Shown here piece by piece: positions 49,946-59,102 of a stretch of 64,000 nucleotides of DNA. A program made the position numbers and the translations under genes. The stretch is from Acinetobacter brisouisimilis (GTDB lineage: Bacteria; Pseudomonadota; Gammaproteobacteria; Pseudomonadales; Moraxellaceae): positions 62,001-126,000 of the forward strand of contig NZ_KB851218.1 in assembly GCF_000368265.1 (NCBI RefSeq), read 5' to 3'. Numbering within the stretch: position 1 is the first letter of the stretch; every line of letters begins with the position of its first letter. The notes under the pieces are model-generated. The model was not told the DNA's origin. It worked only from the letters and a program-made list of their open reading frames with translations, and did not search any database.

Positions 49946-50756
49946 CTTTATGCCCCTGCTGAATCTGTCGGATCTGTTGCAGTTCTTGCTGTAACGCTAA
50001 CCATGTAGGCAGATTAAAATCACGCTCTAATAGTGTCGGACGGACACCGATCTGTTGATAAGTGTATGCCAGTAATTGCCAGACAGGATCGGCAATTGCT
50101 GCACCATGTGTGTCAATCAGTAAATCGGGACTAACCTGCTGATGTCCTGCAACATGCAAGTAACGCACCCGTTCAGGCGGCATGGCACGAATAAATGCTT
50201 GCGCATCACTACAATGATTAACACTGTTGACATAGACATTGTTGACGTCGAGCAGAAGCTCGCAATCCGCCGCTTCAAGTACAGCCCGCACAAATTCAGC
50301 TTCAGTCATTTCTGCTGCAGGCATGGCATAGGTTGAGACATTTTCAATCACTAGGCGCTGCCCTAAAATGTCCTGTACCTTTAAAATCCGTTCGGCAACA
50401 TAGCGAACGGCAGCTTCGGTCATCGGAATAGGCAGTAAATCATACAAATAGCCACCATCATGGCTATAACTTAAATGTTCTGAGTACAATAGTGCGTCAT
50501 GCTGTTTCAGGAACTGTTTGATCTGTCCGACAAATTCCAGATTCAGCGGATGCGGCCCGCCAATCGACAACGATAAGCCATGACAAATCAGGGGCACGCG
50601 TTCAACACATGCCGCGAACTGCTTGGCATGCCGCCCACCAAAACCCATCCAGTTTTCAGGCGCAACTTCAATAAAGTCAGGTAACTGCTCAGCCAGCAAA
50701 AATGCATCAATCAGCTCACGCCGTAACCCCAAGCCAACACCTGTCAAGTTGTGCAT
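49935..50756 (-). CDS. hvfB: HvfB-like MNIO (DUF692) RiPP maturase
   Basis: The 273-residue TIM-barrel protein belongs to DUF692, multinuclear non-haem iron enzymes that modify Cys residues in peptides. The metal-binding regions can be seen: FIEVAPENW, ICHGLSLSIGG, YSEHLSYS, LVIENVSTYA, LLLDVNNVYVNSVNH, YLHVAGH, IDTHGA and TLLERDFN. These carry the expected His, Glu, Asp and Asn ligands. The Met at 50756 has an AGGAAGG site; the open frame begins at a TTG at 50768. It lies 56 bases after the precursor gene hvfA. Confidence 0.9.
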   Translation of the reverse strand: MHNLTGVGLGLRRELIDAFLLAEQLPDFIEVAPENWMGFGGRHAKQFAACVERVPLICHGLSLSIGGPHPLNLEFVGQIKQFLKQHDALLYSEHLSYSHDGGYLYDLLPIPMTEAAVRYVAERILKVQDILGQRLVIENVSTYAMPAAEMTEAEFVRAVLEAADCELLLDVNNVYVNSVNHCSDAQAFIRAMPPERVRYLHVAGHQQVSPDLLIDTHGAAIADPVWQLLAYTYQQIGVRPTLLERDFNLPTWLALQQELQQIRQIQQGHKDAY

Positions 50757-50812
50757 GACCTTCCTCAATAGATCAGCATGTTGACAGTCACTGGACTGTC
50801 AACATCAGCTGT

Positions 50813-51052
50813 TTAGTGATTGCTACCACATGAAGCATCACCTGCTTTGTGACCACCACATGAAGCATCAGCAGCTTTTTTATGCTGAACTGTTTTATGT
50901 TGCGTTGATTTTTTCATCATTGCACTTTTGGCTTCACTGGTTTGTACACTGCTGGCAGATGCAGGCTGATTGTCAGCAGCATGAGCGGCTGTACCGGCTA
51001 CAGACAGTGCCAATAATGCTGCAACAGAAGTCATGCTATGTAATTTGTTCAT
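50813..51052 (-). CDS. hvfA: HvfA-like RiPP precursor peptide, probable metallophore
   Basis: The 79-residue product has a Sec signal peptide (residues 1-25, ending AHA) and a polar, Ser/Lys/Gln/His-rich middle. The C-terminal core contains a doubled motif, DASCGGHKAGDASCGSNH. This arrangement (signal peptide, low complexity, spaced Cys-Gly motifs next to DUF692 and DUF2063 genes) is that of HvfA/bufferin-type precursors, whose Cys are turned into metal-binding groups. The only two Cys are in the repeats. An AGGAAAG site precedes the start. Confidence 0.82.
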   Translation of the reverse strand: MNKLHSMTSVAALLALSVAGTAAHAADNQPASASSVQTSEAKSAMMKKSTQHKTVQHKKAADASCGGHKAGDASCGSNH

Positions 51053-51137
51053 CGTGCTTTCCTAACTAAATCGGGATATAAAAATGACCATGTACCAAGG
51101 TACACAAAGAGATGGGGGAAGTACCGATTTGTGACCA
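51053..51137 (-). promoter_or_regulatory. Control region of hvfABC with an inverted repeat
   Basis: About 85 bases lie upstream of hvfA. They include the inverted repeat TGTACCAAGGTACA (51091-51104; 6-base arms) and, downstream on the minus strand, TATATC as a possible -10. The repeat's position just before the -10 would suit a metal- or stress-responsive regulator. No known regulator consensus is recognised. Confidence 0.4.
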
Positions 51138-51341
51138 TCAGGGCACTTTTTTCACCCCAATCTCATTTGAAGCTAAGTTTAATCTTTCAAACTTAATGCT
51201 AAATACGCTTTCATTATTTTTTTGTAGCTTATTGCATTTTTCCTGATCAGATTGAGCATTTTGAACCATGCAAGACTTAAAACCTGTACTTGTATATTTT
51301 TCGGTTCCGATCTCATCCTGCATAGTTTGTAGAGCGATCAA
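51138..51341 (-). CDS. Small hypothetical ORF upstream of hvfA
   Basis: The frame gives 67 residues from a TTG at 51341, or 61 from an ATG at 51323 (MQDEIGTEKYTSTGFKSCMV). It has two Cys, is polar, lacks a signal peptide, and no ribosome binding site is visible. An in-frame stop stands directly before the TTG. It may be a small protein, the remnant of a longer exported gene, or chance. It lies between tusA and hvfA in the same direction. Confidence 0.35.
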   Translation of the reverse strand: MIALQTMQDEIGTEKYTSTGFKSCMVQNAQSDQEKCNKLQKNNESVFSIKFERLNLASNEIGVKKVP

Positions 51342-51406
51342 TCAAACCAGTATAGCGTTACGTATCAATCTGAGGACAGGTTGAAACAAACCGTACTTTG
51401 TCAGGT

Positions 51407-51664
51407 TTAACCCTTTTTCACCAAGTAATGGTATTCCTTCTTCTGTTGCTCATCGAGCTGCTCTTCCTGCAACAACAGTTCATGTCCCAAATGCATACAA
51501 AACTTTGGAATGTCCCATGAGGTTGATGGATCAGTCGCAAATACCTCTACCACTTCACCTGATTTGGCTTTACGAATCGCTTGATGCAGCATCATGACAG
51601 GTTCAGGGCAACGCAGCCCACGGGTATTGAGTTGAATGGCAGGAGTAACAGGAGCTTCAGACAT
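51407..51664 (-). CDS. tusA: TusA-family sulfurtransferase
   Basis: The 85-residue protein has the family CPxP motif in [14 protein letters not shown], with the persulfide-carrying Cys, and [16 protein letters not shown] toward the end. TusA relays sulfur for tRNA thiolation and molybdenum cofactor synthesis. It is the first gene of the minus-strand group that continues to hvfABC, though ~350 bases separate it from hvfA. Confidence 0.92.
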   Translation of the reverse strand: MSEAPVTPAIQLNTRGLRCPEPVMMLHQAIRKAKSGEVVEVFATDPSTSWDIPKFCMHLGHELLLQEEQLDEQQKKEYHYLVKKG

Positions 51665-51838
51665 GGTAAACCCAAGATAAAAAATCGACTTTATTTTAGC
51701 ATAAAGTACAACAGGACTTGTTTTTTCTCAATTCGTTGTATTGTCGTTGCAAGATTCAGTTTATTAGATGCATCTCGGTTTTTTCTTCGGTATGATTGAG
51801 GCCCATTCAGTAAAAAAACACCCATTTTAGGAACAATC

Positions 51839-52678
51839 ATGCACGAGGAATCAAGCCCATCGTGGGGGATGCGAGGCTTAAGAAAATGGTTAGGCACAGC
51901 GCCTGAAACCCGAGATGAATTATTAAAACTTGTCCAAGATTCTCGCCGTTTTTTAGAACCCGATACAGTGGCAATGCTTGAAGGTGTGCTGGACTTACCT
52001 GCCACCAAAATTCGCGAAGTCATGACACCCCGTACCGCCATGATCAGCTTACAAGAAGATGACGAACTGCTCGATATTTTGCATGTCCTGATTGATTCAG
52101 CACATTCACGCTTTCCGGTGTTTTCAACCGACCAACCTGAAAATGTGGTGGGAATTTTACTGGCAAAAGATTTATTGCCATTTTTGATTGACCCGAAAGC
52201 CAAACTCGATATTCGTGCGATTATGCGCCAGCCTGTGTTCGTGCCTGAAAGTGCCCGTTCTGACCAAGTGTTGCGTATGTTGAAAAACACCCAGACTCAT
52301 ATTGCGATTGTGATTGATGAATACGGTGCAACCTCTGGTCTGGTCACGCTAGAAGATATCTTAGAAGAAATTGTCGGGGAAATTGAGGATGAACATGACA
52401 CGGCAGATGAAGAAGCCAGTTATATTGTCCCTGACCCGAAACATAACACTTCCAACGCATGGCTGGTGCAAGCACTCACTCCAATTGAATATTTTAATAG
52501 TGTACTAGATGCCGATTTCTCAGATGATGAAGTCGAAACGGTTGGCGGCTTACTGTTACAAGAACTCGGTTTAGTCAATGATTTGCAAGGGCAAGTGATT
52601 GAGCTAAACCAATGGCAATTTACCATTTTAGAAGCTGATGCACGTACGATTCATTTAATTCAGGCTGTGCGTCAATGA
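51839..52678 (+). CDS. corC: CorC-type protein with CBS pair and CorC_HlyC domain
   Basis: The 279-residue soluble protein has two CBS domains (MTPRTAMISLQEDDELLDIL and MRQPVFVPESARSDQVLRML), the LVTLEDILEEIVGEIEDEHD acidic patch, and a C-terminal transporter-associated domain. It resembles E. coli YbeX/CorC, which has been linked to Mg/Co efflux and to ribosome maturation. The stop overlaps the lnt start by 4 bases, the conserved ybeX-lnt pair. Confidence 0.9.
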   Translation: MHEESSPSWGMRGLRKWLGTAPETRDELLKLVQDSRRFLEPDTVAMLEGVLDLPATKIREVMTPRTAMISLQEDDELLDILHVLIDSAHSRFPVFSTDQPENVVGILLAKDLLPFLIDPKAKLDIRAIMRQPVFVPESARSDQVLRMLKNTQTHIAIVIDEYGATSGLVTLEDILEEIVGEIEDEHDTADEEASYIVPDPKHNTSNAWLVQALTPIEYFNSVLDADFSDDEVETVGGLLLQELGLVNDLQGQVIELNQWQFTILEADARTIHLIQAVRQ

Positions 52679-54234
52679 GTCAAATCTTCATCGCAAAATC
52701 TTCTAAAAATAACAGCACGGCAAAACTTCCACTTTGGCTCGCTAGTCTGATTGCATTACTGGCAGGTTCCGCCTTTATTTTCGCTTTGGCGCCCTATTAT
52801 ATTTGGATTGTGGCACTGATTAGCCCTGCCGTCTTATATGCCTGCTTGCAACAACGTTCCGCCCCTCAAGCATTACTGGTTGGCTGGTGTTATGGTTTCG
52901 GCTTGTGGTTTGTGGGTGCATTTTGGTTATACACCTCGATTCATGAATACGGCGATACCAGTGCATTTTTCAGTGTATTACTGATTGCAATTATGGCCAG
53001 TATTATGGCGCTGTTTAGTGCGTTACAAGCCTGGGTCTACCGACGATTTTTCCCTGAAACACCACTGACTTTTGCACCCCTTTGGGTGTTTTTTGAATGG
53101 GCAAAAACCTGGGTATTTACAGGCTTTCCGTGGCTATTTGTCGGTTATGCCTTTACCGAACGCTTTTTAGACCAATATGCACCACTCTTTGGAGTCTTTG
53201 GCATTTCGTTTATTGCCGTGACGATTGCCTGTGGCTTAGTAGAAATGATTCGGCGGAAATGGTTCTGGGCTGTACCAATCGTGGTCTTACTGGCAGGTGC
53301 ATGGGCAGCTTCGTTTGCTGTATTTGTCTATCCGAAAGCTGGGAAACCTTTAAAGGTATCGTTAATTCAGGGCAATATTCCACAAGATCTGAAATGGCTG
53401 ACCAGCTATCAGAACCGTACACTGGAAATTTACCACGACTTAAGCGCTCCAGAATGGGGACAGGATTTAGTGGTTTGGCCAGAGTCTTCGATTCCGATGC
53501 CACAAAATAGCATTGAGCCATTTTTACAAGACATTAACCATCAAGCGCTTGCCAAACATTCTGCATGGGTGACAGGCATCCCTTACTTTGATGAAGCTGG
53601 CTCGATCAAGGCACAAAAACCATTGTTCTATAATGCCCTGATGGCTTCTGGCGAGCAGACTTCTGGGTTATACCAGAAACAGCGTCTTGTACCCTTTGGC
53701 GAATATGTGCCACTGGCAGGCTTACTCAAGTGGGTTTTACCTTCCCTGCAAAATGATGCCAGTGCAGGTGGATTTACTGCAGGTCAGTCAGGGCAAAAAC
53801 CGCTGTCTGTGAAGGGACACAATTTAGGTGCGGTGATTTGTTATGAAGTCGCTTATCCGAACCTAACCCGCCTGAATGCCGAACACAGTGACTTTATGGT
53901 GACTGTGTCCAATGATGCCTGGTTTACAGGCACCGCAGGCCCTTGGCAGCATTTACAAATGGTTCAGATGCGTGCCAAAGAAAATGGACGCTGGTTTATT
54001 CGTGCCACCAATACAGGGGTGACTGCGTTTATTGATGCGCAAGGGCATATTGTCAAACAGGCGCCTCAAGATAAAACCTTTGTATTGCGCGGTGAATTAC
54101 CTGCATATACAGGTCAAACCTTGTATAACCGTTTGGGCAATGCACCTGTATTGATTTTCTCTGCCTTATTGCTGTTACTAAGTTTGCGCTATCGTCCACG
54201 TCAGATTGACGTGTCGTTTAAGTCTCGTCGTTAA
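52675..54234 (+). CDS. lnt: Apolipoprotein N-acyltransferase
   Basis: Lnt adds the third acyl chain to lipoproteins in the inner membrane. The 519-residue protein has about eight helices and a periplasmic nitrilase-like domain. Its catalytic triad lies in VVWPESSIP (Glu), YQKQRLVPFGEY (Lys) and GAVICYEVAYP (Cys). It is translationally coupled to corC. Confidence 0.96.
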   Translation: MSQIFIAKSSKNNSTAKLPLWLASLIALLAGSAFIFALAPYYIWIVALISPAVLYACLQQRSAPQALLVGWCYGFGLWFVGAFWLYTSIHEYGDTSAFFSVLLIAIMASIMALFSALQAWVYRRFFPETPLTFAPLWVFFEWAKTWVFTGFPWLFVGYAFTERFLDQYAPLFGVFGISFIAVTIACGLVEMIRRKWFWAVPIVVLLAGAWAASFAVFVYPKAGKPLKVSLIQGNIPQDLKWLTSYQNRTLEIYHDLSAPEWGQDLVVWPESSIPMPQNSIEPFLQDINHQALAKHSAWVTGIPYFDEAGSIKAQKPLFYNALMASGEQTSGLYQKQRLVPFGEYVPLAGLLKWVLPSLQNDASAGGFTAGQSGQKPLSVKGHNLGAVICYEVAYPNLTRLNAEHSDFMVTVSNDAWFTGTAGPWQHLQMVQMRAKENGRWFIRATNTGVTAFIDAQGHIVKQAPQDKTFVLRGELPAYTGQTLYNRLGNAPVLIFSALLLLLSLRYRPRQIDVSFKSRR

Positions 54235-54281
54235 TTCAAGCAACGTGTTGGTTGCATCAGGTAGCCAACACGCTTCATCAT

Positions 54282-54617
54282 TTAATACTGAAAACTCATC
54301 ACCAAATATGTGACTACCCCTGCCAAAAACAGCATGGGTACATGTTGATAGATGTGTATGATCCGTTGTTCAAATGGATGTTTTATATCACTCACTGACA
54401 GCGTTAAAATATGCAACGCGCCAATAAAGCTCAAACTGGCACAGGATGCAAATAAACTAAGCGCAAAGAATCCCAAAACGATCTGACTTTCAGCATGACT
54501 GACATGCCATAAAACATCGGCCACATGCTTTGCGGGCAATAAACTGGCAATTAAACACACCGCTTTGAGCATTTTCCAGTGCAACTCATGCACATCAGCT
54601 AAGAATAAGGTTTTCAT
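54282..54617 (-). CDS. Hypothetical membrane protein
   Basis: I do not recognise this 111-residue protein. It has about three membrane helices (around residues 15-30, 45-75 and 92-108; for example IVLGFFALSLFASCASLSFI) and short polar loops with several His. It is convergent with lnt, with a weak 8-base stem (54244-54272) between them. It is monocistronic. ATG at 54617 looks reasonable, but the upstream ribosome binding site is not strong. Confidence 0.6.
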   Translation of the reverse strand: MKTLFLADVHELHWKMLKAVCLIASLLPAKHVADVLWHVSHAESQIVLGFFALSLFASCASLSFIGALHILTLSVSDIKHPFEQRIIHIYQHVPMLFLAGVVTYLVMSFQY

Positions 54618-54864
54618 GCTTTATCTCTTCCGATAAAAACATTGTCTTTTTGCATTATGCGAAGTTTTAAAACCAAGAAACAGTCTGATTTCCGTCCATC
54701 TTTAGAGTTTCTTGTAACTATTGGCTTTGATAATTATTCTTGTTCTAAATTAAGATGTTAAATTATTCTTTATTGCTACTTTTCAGGTAAATTTCGCATT
54801 TTTTCAGTGTCAGACTTGTCAACGTCCAAACAAATCTTGCATAGTGCTGTCAAATTCAAAATAA

Positions 54865-57075
54865 GTGATGTTTATGCCTTTACCATTTCGGATTCGAGTT
54901 GCTATTCCTGTTCATTTATATGACTGTTTCGATTACACTTTGAGTGCAGAGCAGTATCAACAGGCAGAGATGGGCGCACGTGTGGCAGTTCCGTTTGGGG
55001 CACGGCATTGTATTGGCATCATTGTAGAAAAACTAGCAGCCGATGAACCACTAGATCCACGTTTTGAATTAAAAGCCATTCATGCCTTACTAGATCAGCA
55101 CAGTTTGCTGGATGCCAACCATCTGAAATTATTGCATTGGGCAGCACTGTATTACCATTTCCCACTCGGAGAAGTGTTGCCTGTCGCATTTCCAACCCTG
55201 CTGCGTCAGGGCAAACCTTATGATATTTTGGCAAAAATATGGATACTCACTGACCCGCATGCGGAAGTGACATTTAAAAATGCACATCGCCAGCAAGAAG
55301 CCTACAAAATTTTAAAACTCAAACCGCACGGCGCACCGCAGCATATTTTAAATGCCAGCGGGATTGAAAATAAAACCCTTGAAGCCCTCGCCCAGAAAGG
55401 GATTGCTCGTGCAGAATATCAACACCACGAGATTAAAAACGAACCTGTACAACTGGCGCAGCTCCCACTCAAAGCCAATGCTGATCAAAGCAAAGCCATC
55501 CAAACTATATTAAAGGCACAAGATCATTTTCAGGCATTTTTACTGGATGGGATTACTGGCAGCGGTAAAACTGAAGTGTATTTGCAAGTCATGCACGAGG
55601 TGCTGAAAAAAGGCAAACAAGTTCTGGTACTGGTGCCTGAAATTGGGCTAACCCCGCAAACCATTCACCGTTTTCAGTCACGGTTTCACGGTCATACCGT
55701 GATGTTGCATTCTGGCTTAACCGATGCGCAGCGTTTACAGGCATGGCAACAGGCTCAAACGGGGCACGCTTCGATTATTTTGGGTACACGCTCTGCGATT
55801 TTTACCCCACTGCCCAATCTTGGCTTGATCATTTTAGATGAAGAACATGATCTGTCTTTTAAGCAACAGGAAGGTTTTCGCTATCACACCCGCGAAGTCG
55901 CCTTGTATCGGGCACATCTACAACACTGCCCGATTATTTTAGGCTCAGCTACTCCAAGTATGGAAAGCTATGCATTGGTCGAACAAGGCAAACTGACGCA
56001 TTTGCAACTCAACCAGCGTGCAGGTCATGCAGTCTTACCGCAAATGCACATTATTGACCTGAAAATTGCCCAGAAACAACACGGGCTGAGCCAGCAGTTA
56101 ATTCAGCAGATTCGACAGCGGCTTGAGAAAAAACAGCAGGTTTTGATCTTTCTCAATCGTCGGGGTTACGCACCTGTCCTGATTTGTGAGCAATGTGCAT
56201 GGCAAGCCAACTGCCCGCATTGCGATGCGCATTTTACCCTGCATACCAAACCCTATCAGCATTTGCACTGTCACCACTGCGGACTGGTGCAGCGTTTGCC
56301 TGAGCACTGTCCTGCCTGTAACCATGACAGTTTAAAGCCGATTGGCATAGGCACAGTCAAAATTGAAGAAGCCTTACAGGAACTGTTTCCCGAATACCCT
56401 GTACTTCGAGTTGACCGTGACAGTACCAGTCGGGTCGGAAGCTGGCAAAAACTCTATGACCAGATTCAGCAAAACCAGCCCCTAATTTTATTGGGTACAC
56501 AAATGCTAGCCAAAGGGCATCATTTTCCCTATGTCAGTCTGGTGGCGCTGTTAGATATTGATGCAGGCCTGCTCAGTGTCGACTTTCGTGCCACGGAACG
56601 CACCGCACAACTGATTATTCAGGTGGCTGGACGTGCAGGACGCGGTGAACATAAAGGCGATGTACTGATTCAGACCTTACGCCCCGAGCATCCCCTGTTT
56701 CATATGTTGCTGGAAAAGGATTATCGTTACTTTGCCCAACATACGCTCAAGGAACGTAAACTGGCACAGTTTCCACCCTATCGTTACAGCATGCTGGTGC
56801 GTAGCCAAGCCCGCAATGCCAACGACAATCAGGCATTTTTACAGCAGATTGCCAACCAGCTGCGTAGTGTTTCAGGCAATGAAATCGAGATTTGGGGACC
56901 GATTCCTGCTCCGATGGAACGCAAGGCCGGACGCAATCAGGCACATCTCCTGCTGCTGGCAACAGATCGTGCTCGCCTGCACATGTATGTGCGAAGTTGG
57001 TGGGCTGAAGTCATACAGCAACAACCCAAAAATATCCGTGTTTCCATTGATGTCGATCCGCAGGAATTGAACTAA
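54865..57075 (+). CDS. priA: Primosomal replication-restart helicase PriA
   Basis: PriA recognises stalled forks and reloads the replisome. The 736-residue protein has the N-terminal DNA-binding domain, Walker A (DGITGSGKTEVY), the DEEH box (ILDEEHDLSFKQQ) and the zinc-binding cluster (CEQCAWQANCPHCDAHF, then CHHCG and CPAC). Helicase motifs V and VI appear in ILLGTQMLAKGHHFP and IQVAGRAGRGEHKG. Three in-frame starts are close together: GTG 54865, ATG 54868 and ATG 54874. Confidence 0.96.
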   Translation: MMFMPLPFRIRVAIPVHLYDCFDYTLSAEQYQQAEMGARVAVPFGARHCIGIIVEKLAADEPLDPRFELKAIHALLDQHSLLDANHLKLLHWAALYYHFPLGEVLPVAFPTLLRQGKPYDILAKIWILTDPHAEVTFKNAHRQQEAYKILKLKPHGAPQHILNASGIENKTLEALAQKGIARAEYQHHEIKNEPVQLAQLPLKANADQSKAIQTILKAQDHFQAFLLDGITGSGKTEVYLQVMHEVLKKGKQVLVLVPEIGLTPQTIHRFQSRFHGHTVMLHSGLTDAQRLQAWQQAQTGHASIILGTRSAIFTPLPNLGLIILDEEHDLSFKQQEGFRYHTREVALYRAHLQHCPIILGSATPSMESYALVEQGKLTHLQLNQRAGHAVLPQMHIIDLKIAQKQHGLSQQLIQQIRQRLEKKQQVLIFLNRRGYAPVLICEQCAWQANCPHCDAHFTLHTKPYQHLHCHHCGLVQRLPEHCPACNHDSLKPIGIGTVKIEEALQELFPEYPVLRVDRDSTSRVGSWQKLYDQIQQNQPLILLGTQMLAKGHHFPYVSLVALLDIDAGLLSVDFRATERTAQLIIQVAGRAGRGEHKGDVLIQTLRPEHPLFHMLLEKDYRYFAQHTLKERKLAQFPPYRYSMLVRSQARNANDNQAFLQQIANQLRSVSGNEIEIWGPIPAPMERKAGRNQAHLLLLATDRARLHMYVRSWWAEVIQQQPKNIRVSIDVDPQELN

Positions 57076-57210
57076 CACAACTACGACCATTTACGGGCAT
57101 TGTCTGCAATATTGCTGTTTATAATATATGGATCAAAGAGATAAAGTTGGCTACTTGACTCGATGTTTGGGTTTGGTCGATGTTCTGCTGCTCAATATTA
57201 AGGCTGATTC

Positions 57211-59052
57211 ATGTCACTACTCCTGCAAATCACGATTTTTTTGGGTGCTGCCCTGTTACTGGTTCCCTTGGGGAAGCGTTTTGGTCTGGCCACGGTTTTA
57301 GGCTATTTATTCACGGGCATTATTTTAGGGCCGAGTGTCTTCAATATCGCCAGTGATGCCGATGCGATTATGAACATGGCAGAGTTTGGTGTGATTTTGC
57401 TGATGTTCCTGATCGGACTTGAGTTACGTCCACAGCGCTTATGGCAGTTACGCGAATCCATTTTTGCGATGGGTAGCCTGCAAGTGCTCGGAACAGGCAT
57501 CGTGATCATGCCGATTCTGTATTTCGGGCTGCATTTATCACTTGCCAGTAGTTTTGTGATTGGCTTTGCTCTTGCGCTGTCCTCTACTGCCTTTGTGCTG
57601 CAACTGCTCAACGAAAAACAACAGCTGAATACCACGTATGGGCAAAAAGCCTTTTCAGTGTTGCTGTTTCAGGATATCGCCGCCATTCCACTGCTTGCCA
57701 CTATTCCGATTTTGGCAGGCAACCAGTCTGCACATCATGGTATTGCCTATTTTGCAGCGATTCTTGCCACCTTTAGCGGCTTGTTTTTATTTAGCCGTTT
57801 TGTCATGCGTCCGTTTTTTCGCTTTGTTGCCAAAAGTGGTGCCAGTGAACTGATTACCGCAGTGGCGCTGTTTATTGTGCTAGCGGTCGTCCTGTTGATG
57901 CAAACTCTTGGGATCAGTGTCACCCTCGGGGCATTTTTAACTGGCGTACTGTTGGCAGATTCCGAATTTCGGCATGAACTCGAAGCCAGTATCGCACCGT
58001 TTAAAGGCTTGCTGCTAGGTCTGTTTTTTATGACTGTGGGCATGACCACACAGCTTTCCTTGCTGCAAAGCATGCCTGAAATCATTGTCGGTGGTGCGGT
58101 TGCCCTGTTACTGATTAAAGCCAGTGTCATGACCTTGATCGGGCGTTATTATTGTAACAGCTGGAAAAACAGCCTGTTGCTCGGAACCTGTCTGGCACAA
58201 GGTGGTGAATTTGCCTTTGTGGTACTCACCACTGCCCAAGATGCGGGCGTACTGAAAAGCCATTTGCTCGAACCTGTCAGCCTGATTGTCACGCTGTCCA
58301 TGACTTTAACCCCACTGCTGTACTGGGTGGTGAGTCGCTGGATTGCACCGCGTTTCGACCGTAAGGAACAGCCTGCTTATGATGAGATTCCGAATCAGCA
58401 TAATCCGATGATCATTGCAGGGTTTGGTCGCTTCGGGCAAATTATTGCGAGGGTTGCCCGCCTGCAACATATTCCCTTTACTGCGATTGACCATAGCCTG
58501 CAACAAATCGACTTTGTACGCAAATACGGCGGCACACTCTACTATGGTGATGTGACTCAGCCTGAAATTTTGCGTTCGGCTGGTATTGAACATGTCAAAA
58601 TTTTTATTCTGGCGATTGATGATGTCGAAGACTCACTCAATGTAGCTCGGCACATTACCCTGAACTATCCGCACATTACCCTACTGGCTCGGGCACGCGA
58701 CCGCCATCATGTGCATTTGCTACGAGATTTGGGCGTGCATTATATCTGGCGGGAAACCTATTTATCCTCACTGGGTATGGCATATCGTGCCTTACGTGAA
58801 CTCGGGATTGATGATGCTACGGCGTATCAGAAAATCGAGCTGTTCCGTGATTACGATGAAAAGCTGTTATTGGAACAGCAAAATATTTACAATGATGAAC
58901 AGAAAATCTTTGAAACACACCGTAATGCGCTGGCTGAACTGGAGCATCTGTTTGAAAGTGATGCATTTGCTGAAAATAAAAGCGATGATGTCAATTTACG
59001 TCGCGGTTTAGATCAACAACGCATCAATGTGGCACGGGATGAGTCTGAGTAA
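57211..59052 (+). CDS. KefB/KefC-type monovalent cation:proton antiporter (CPA2) with TrkA-N domain
   Basis: The 613-residue protein has 12-13 membrane helices (residues 1-375) of the Na/H exchanger fold, with GLELRPQRLW and LLFQDIAAIPLL typical of CPA2. An NAD-binding RCK/TrkA-N domain begins MIIAGFGRFGQIIARVAR. A short acidic and charged tail ends the protein. Kef systems release potassium and acidify the cell under electrophile stress with glutathione adducts. No KefF/KefG partner is beside it, so the ion and trigger are unproven. Confidence 0.88.
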   Translation: MSLLLQITIFLGAALLLVPLGKRFGLATVLGYLFTGIILGPSVFNIASDADAIMNMAEFGVILLMFLIGLELRPQRLWQLRESIFAMGSLQVLGTGIVIMPILYFGLHLSLASSFVIGFALALSSTAFVLQLLNEKQQLNTTYGQKAFSVLLFQDIAAIPLLATIPILAGNQSAHHGIAYFAAILATFSGLFLFSRFVMRPFFRFVAKSGASELITAVALFIVLAVVLLMQTLGISVTLGAFLTGVLLADSEFRHELEASIAPFKGLLLGLFFMTVGMTTQLSLLQSMPEIIVGGAVALLLIKASVMTLIGRYYCNSWKNSLLLGTCLAQGGEFAFVVLTTAQDAGVLKSHLLEPVSLIVTLSMTLTPLLYWVVSRWIAPRFDRKEQPAYDEIPNQHNPMIIAGFGRFGQIIARVARLQHIPFTAIDHSLQQIDFVRKYGGTLYYGDVTQPEILRSAGIEHVKIFILAIDDVEDSLNVARHITLNYPHITLLARARDRHHVHLLRDLGVHYIWRETYLSSLGMAYRALRELGIDDATAYQKIELFRDYDEKLLLEQQNIYNDEQKIFETHRNALAELEHLFESDAFAENKSDDVNLRRGLDQQRINVARDESE

Positions 59053-59102
59053 CTTGTGTTTTATAATATCATCTCCATTAATACAGGGTCTTGGAGAAAT
59101 AT

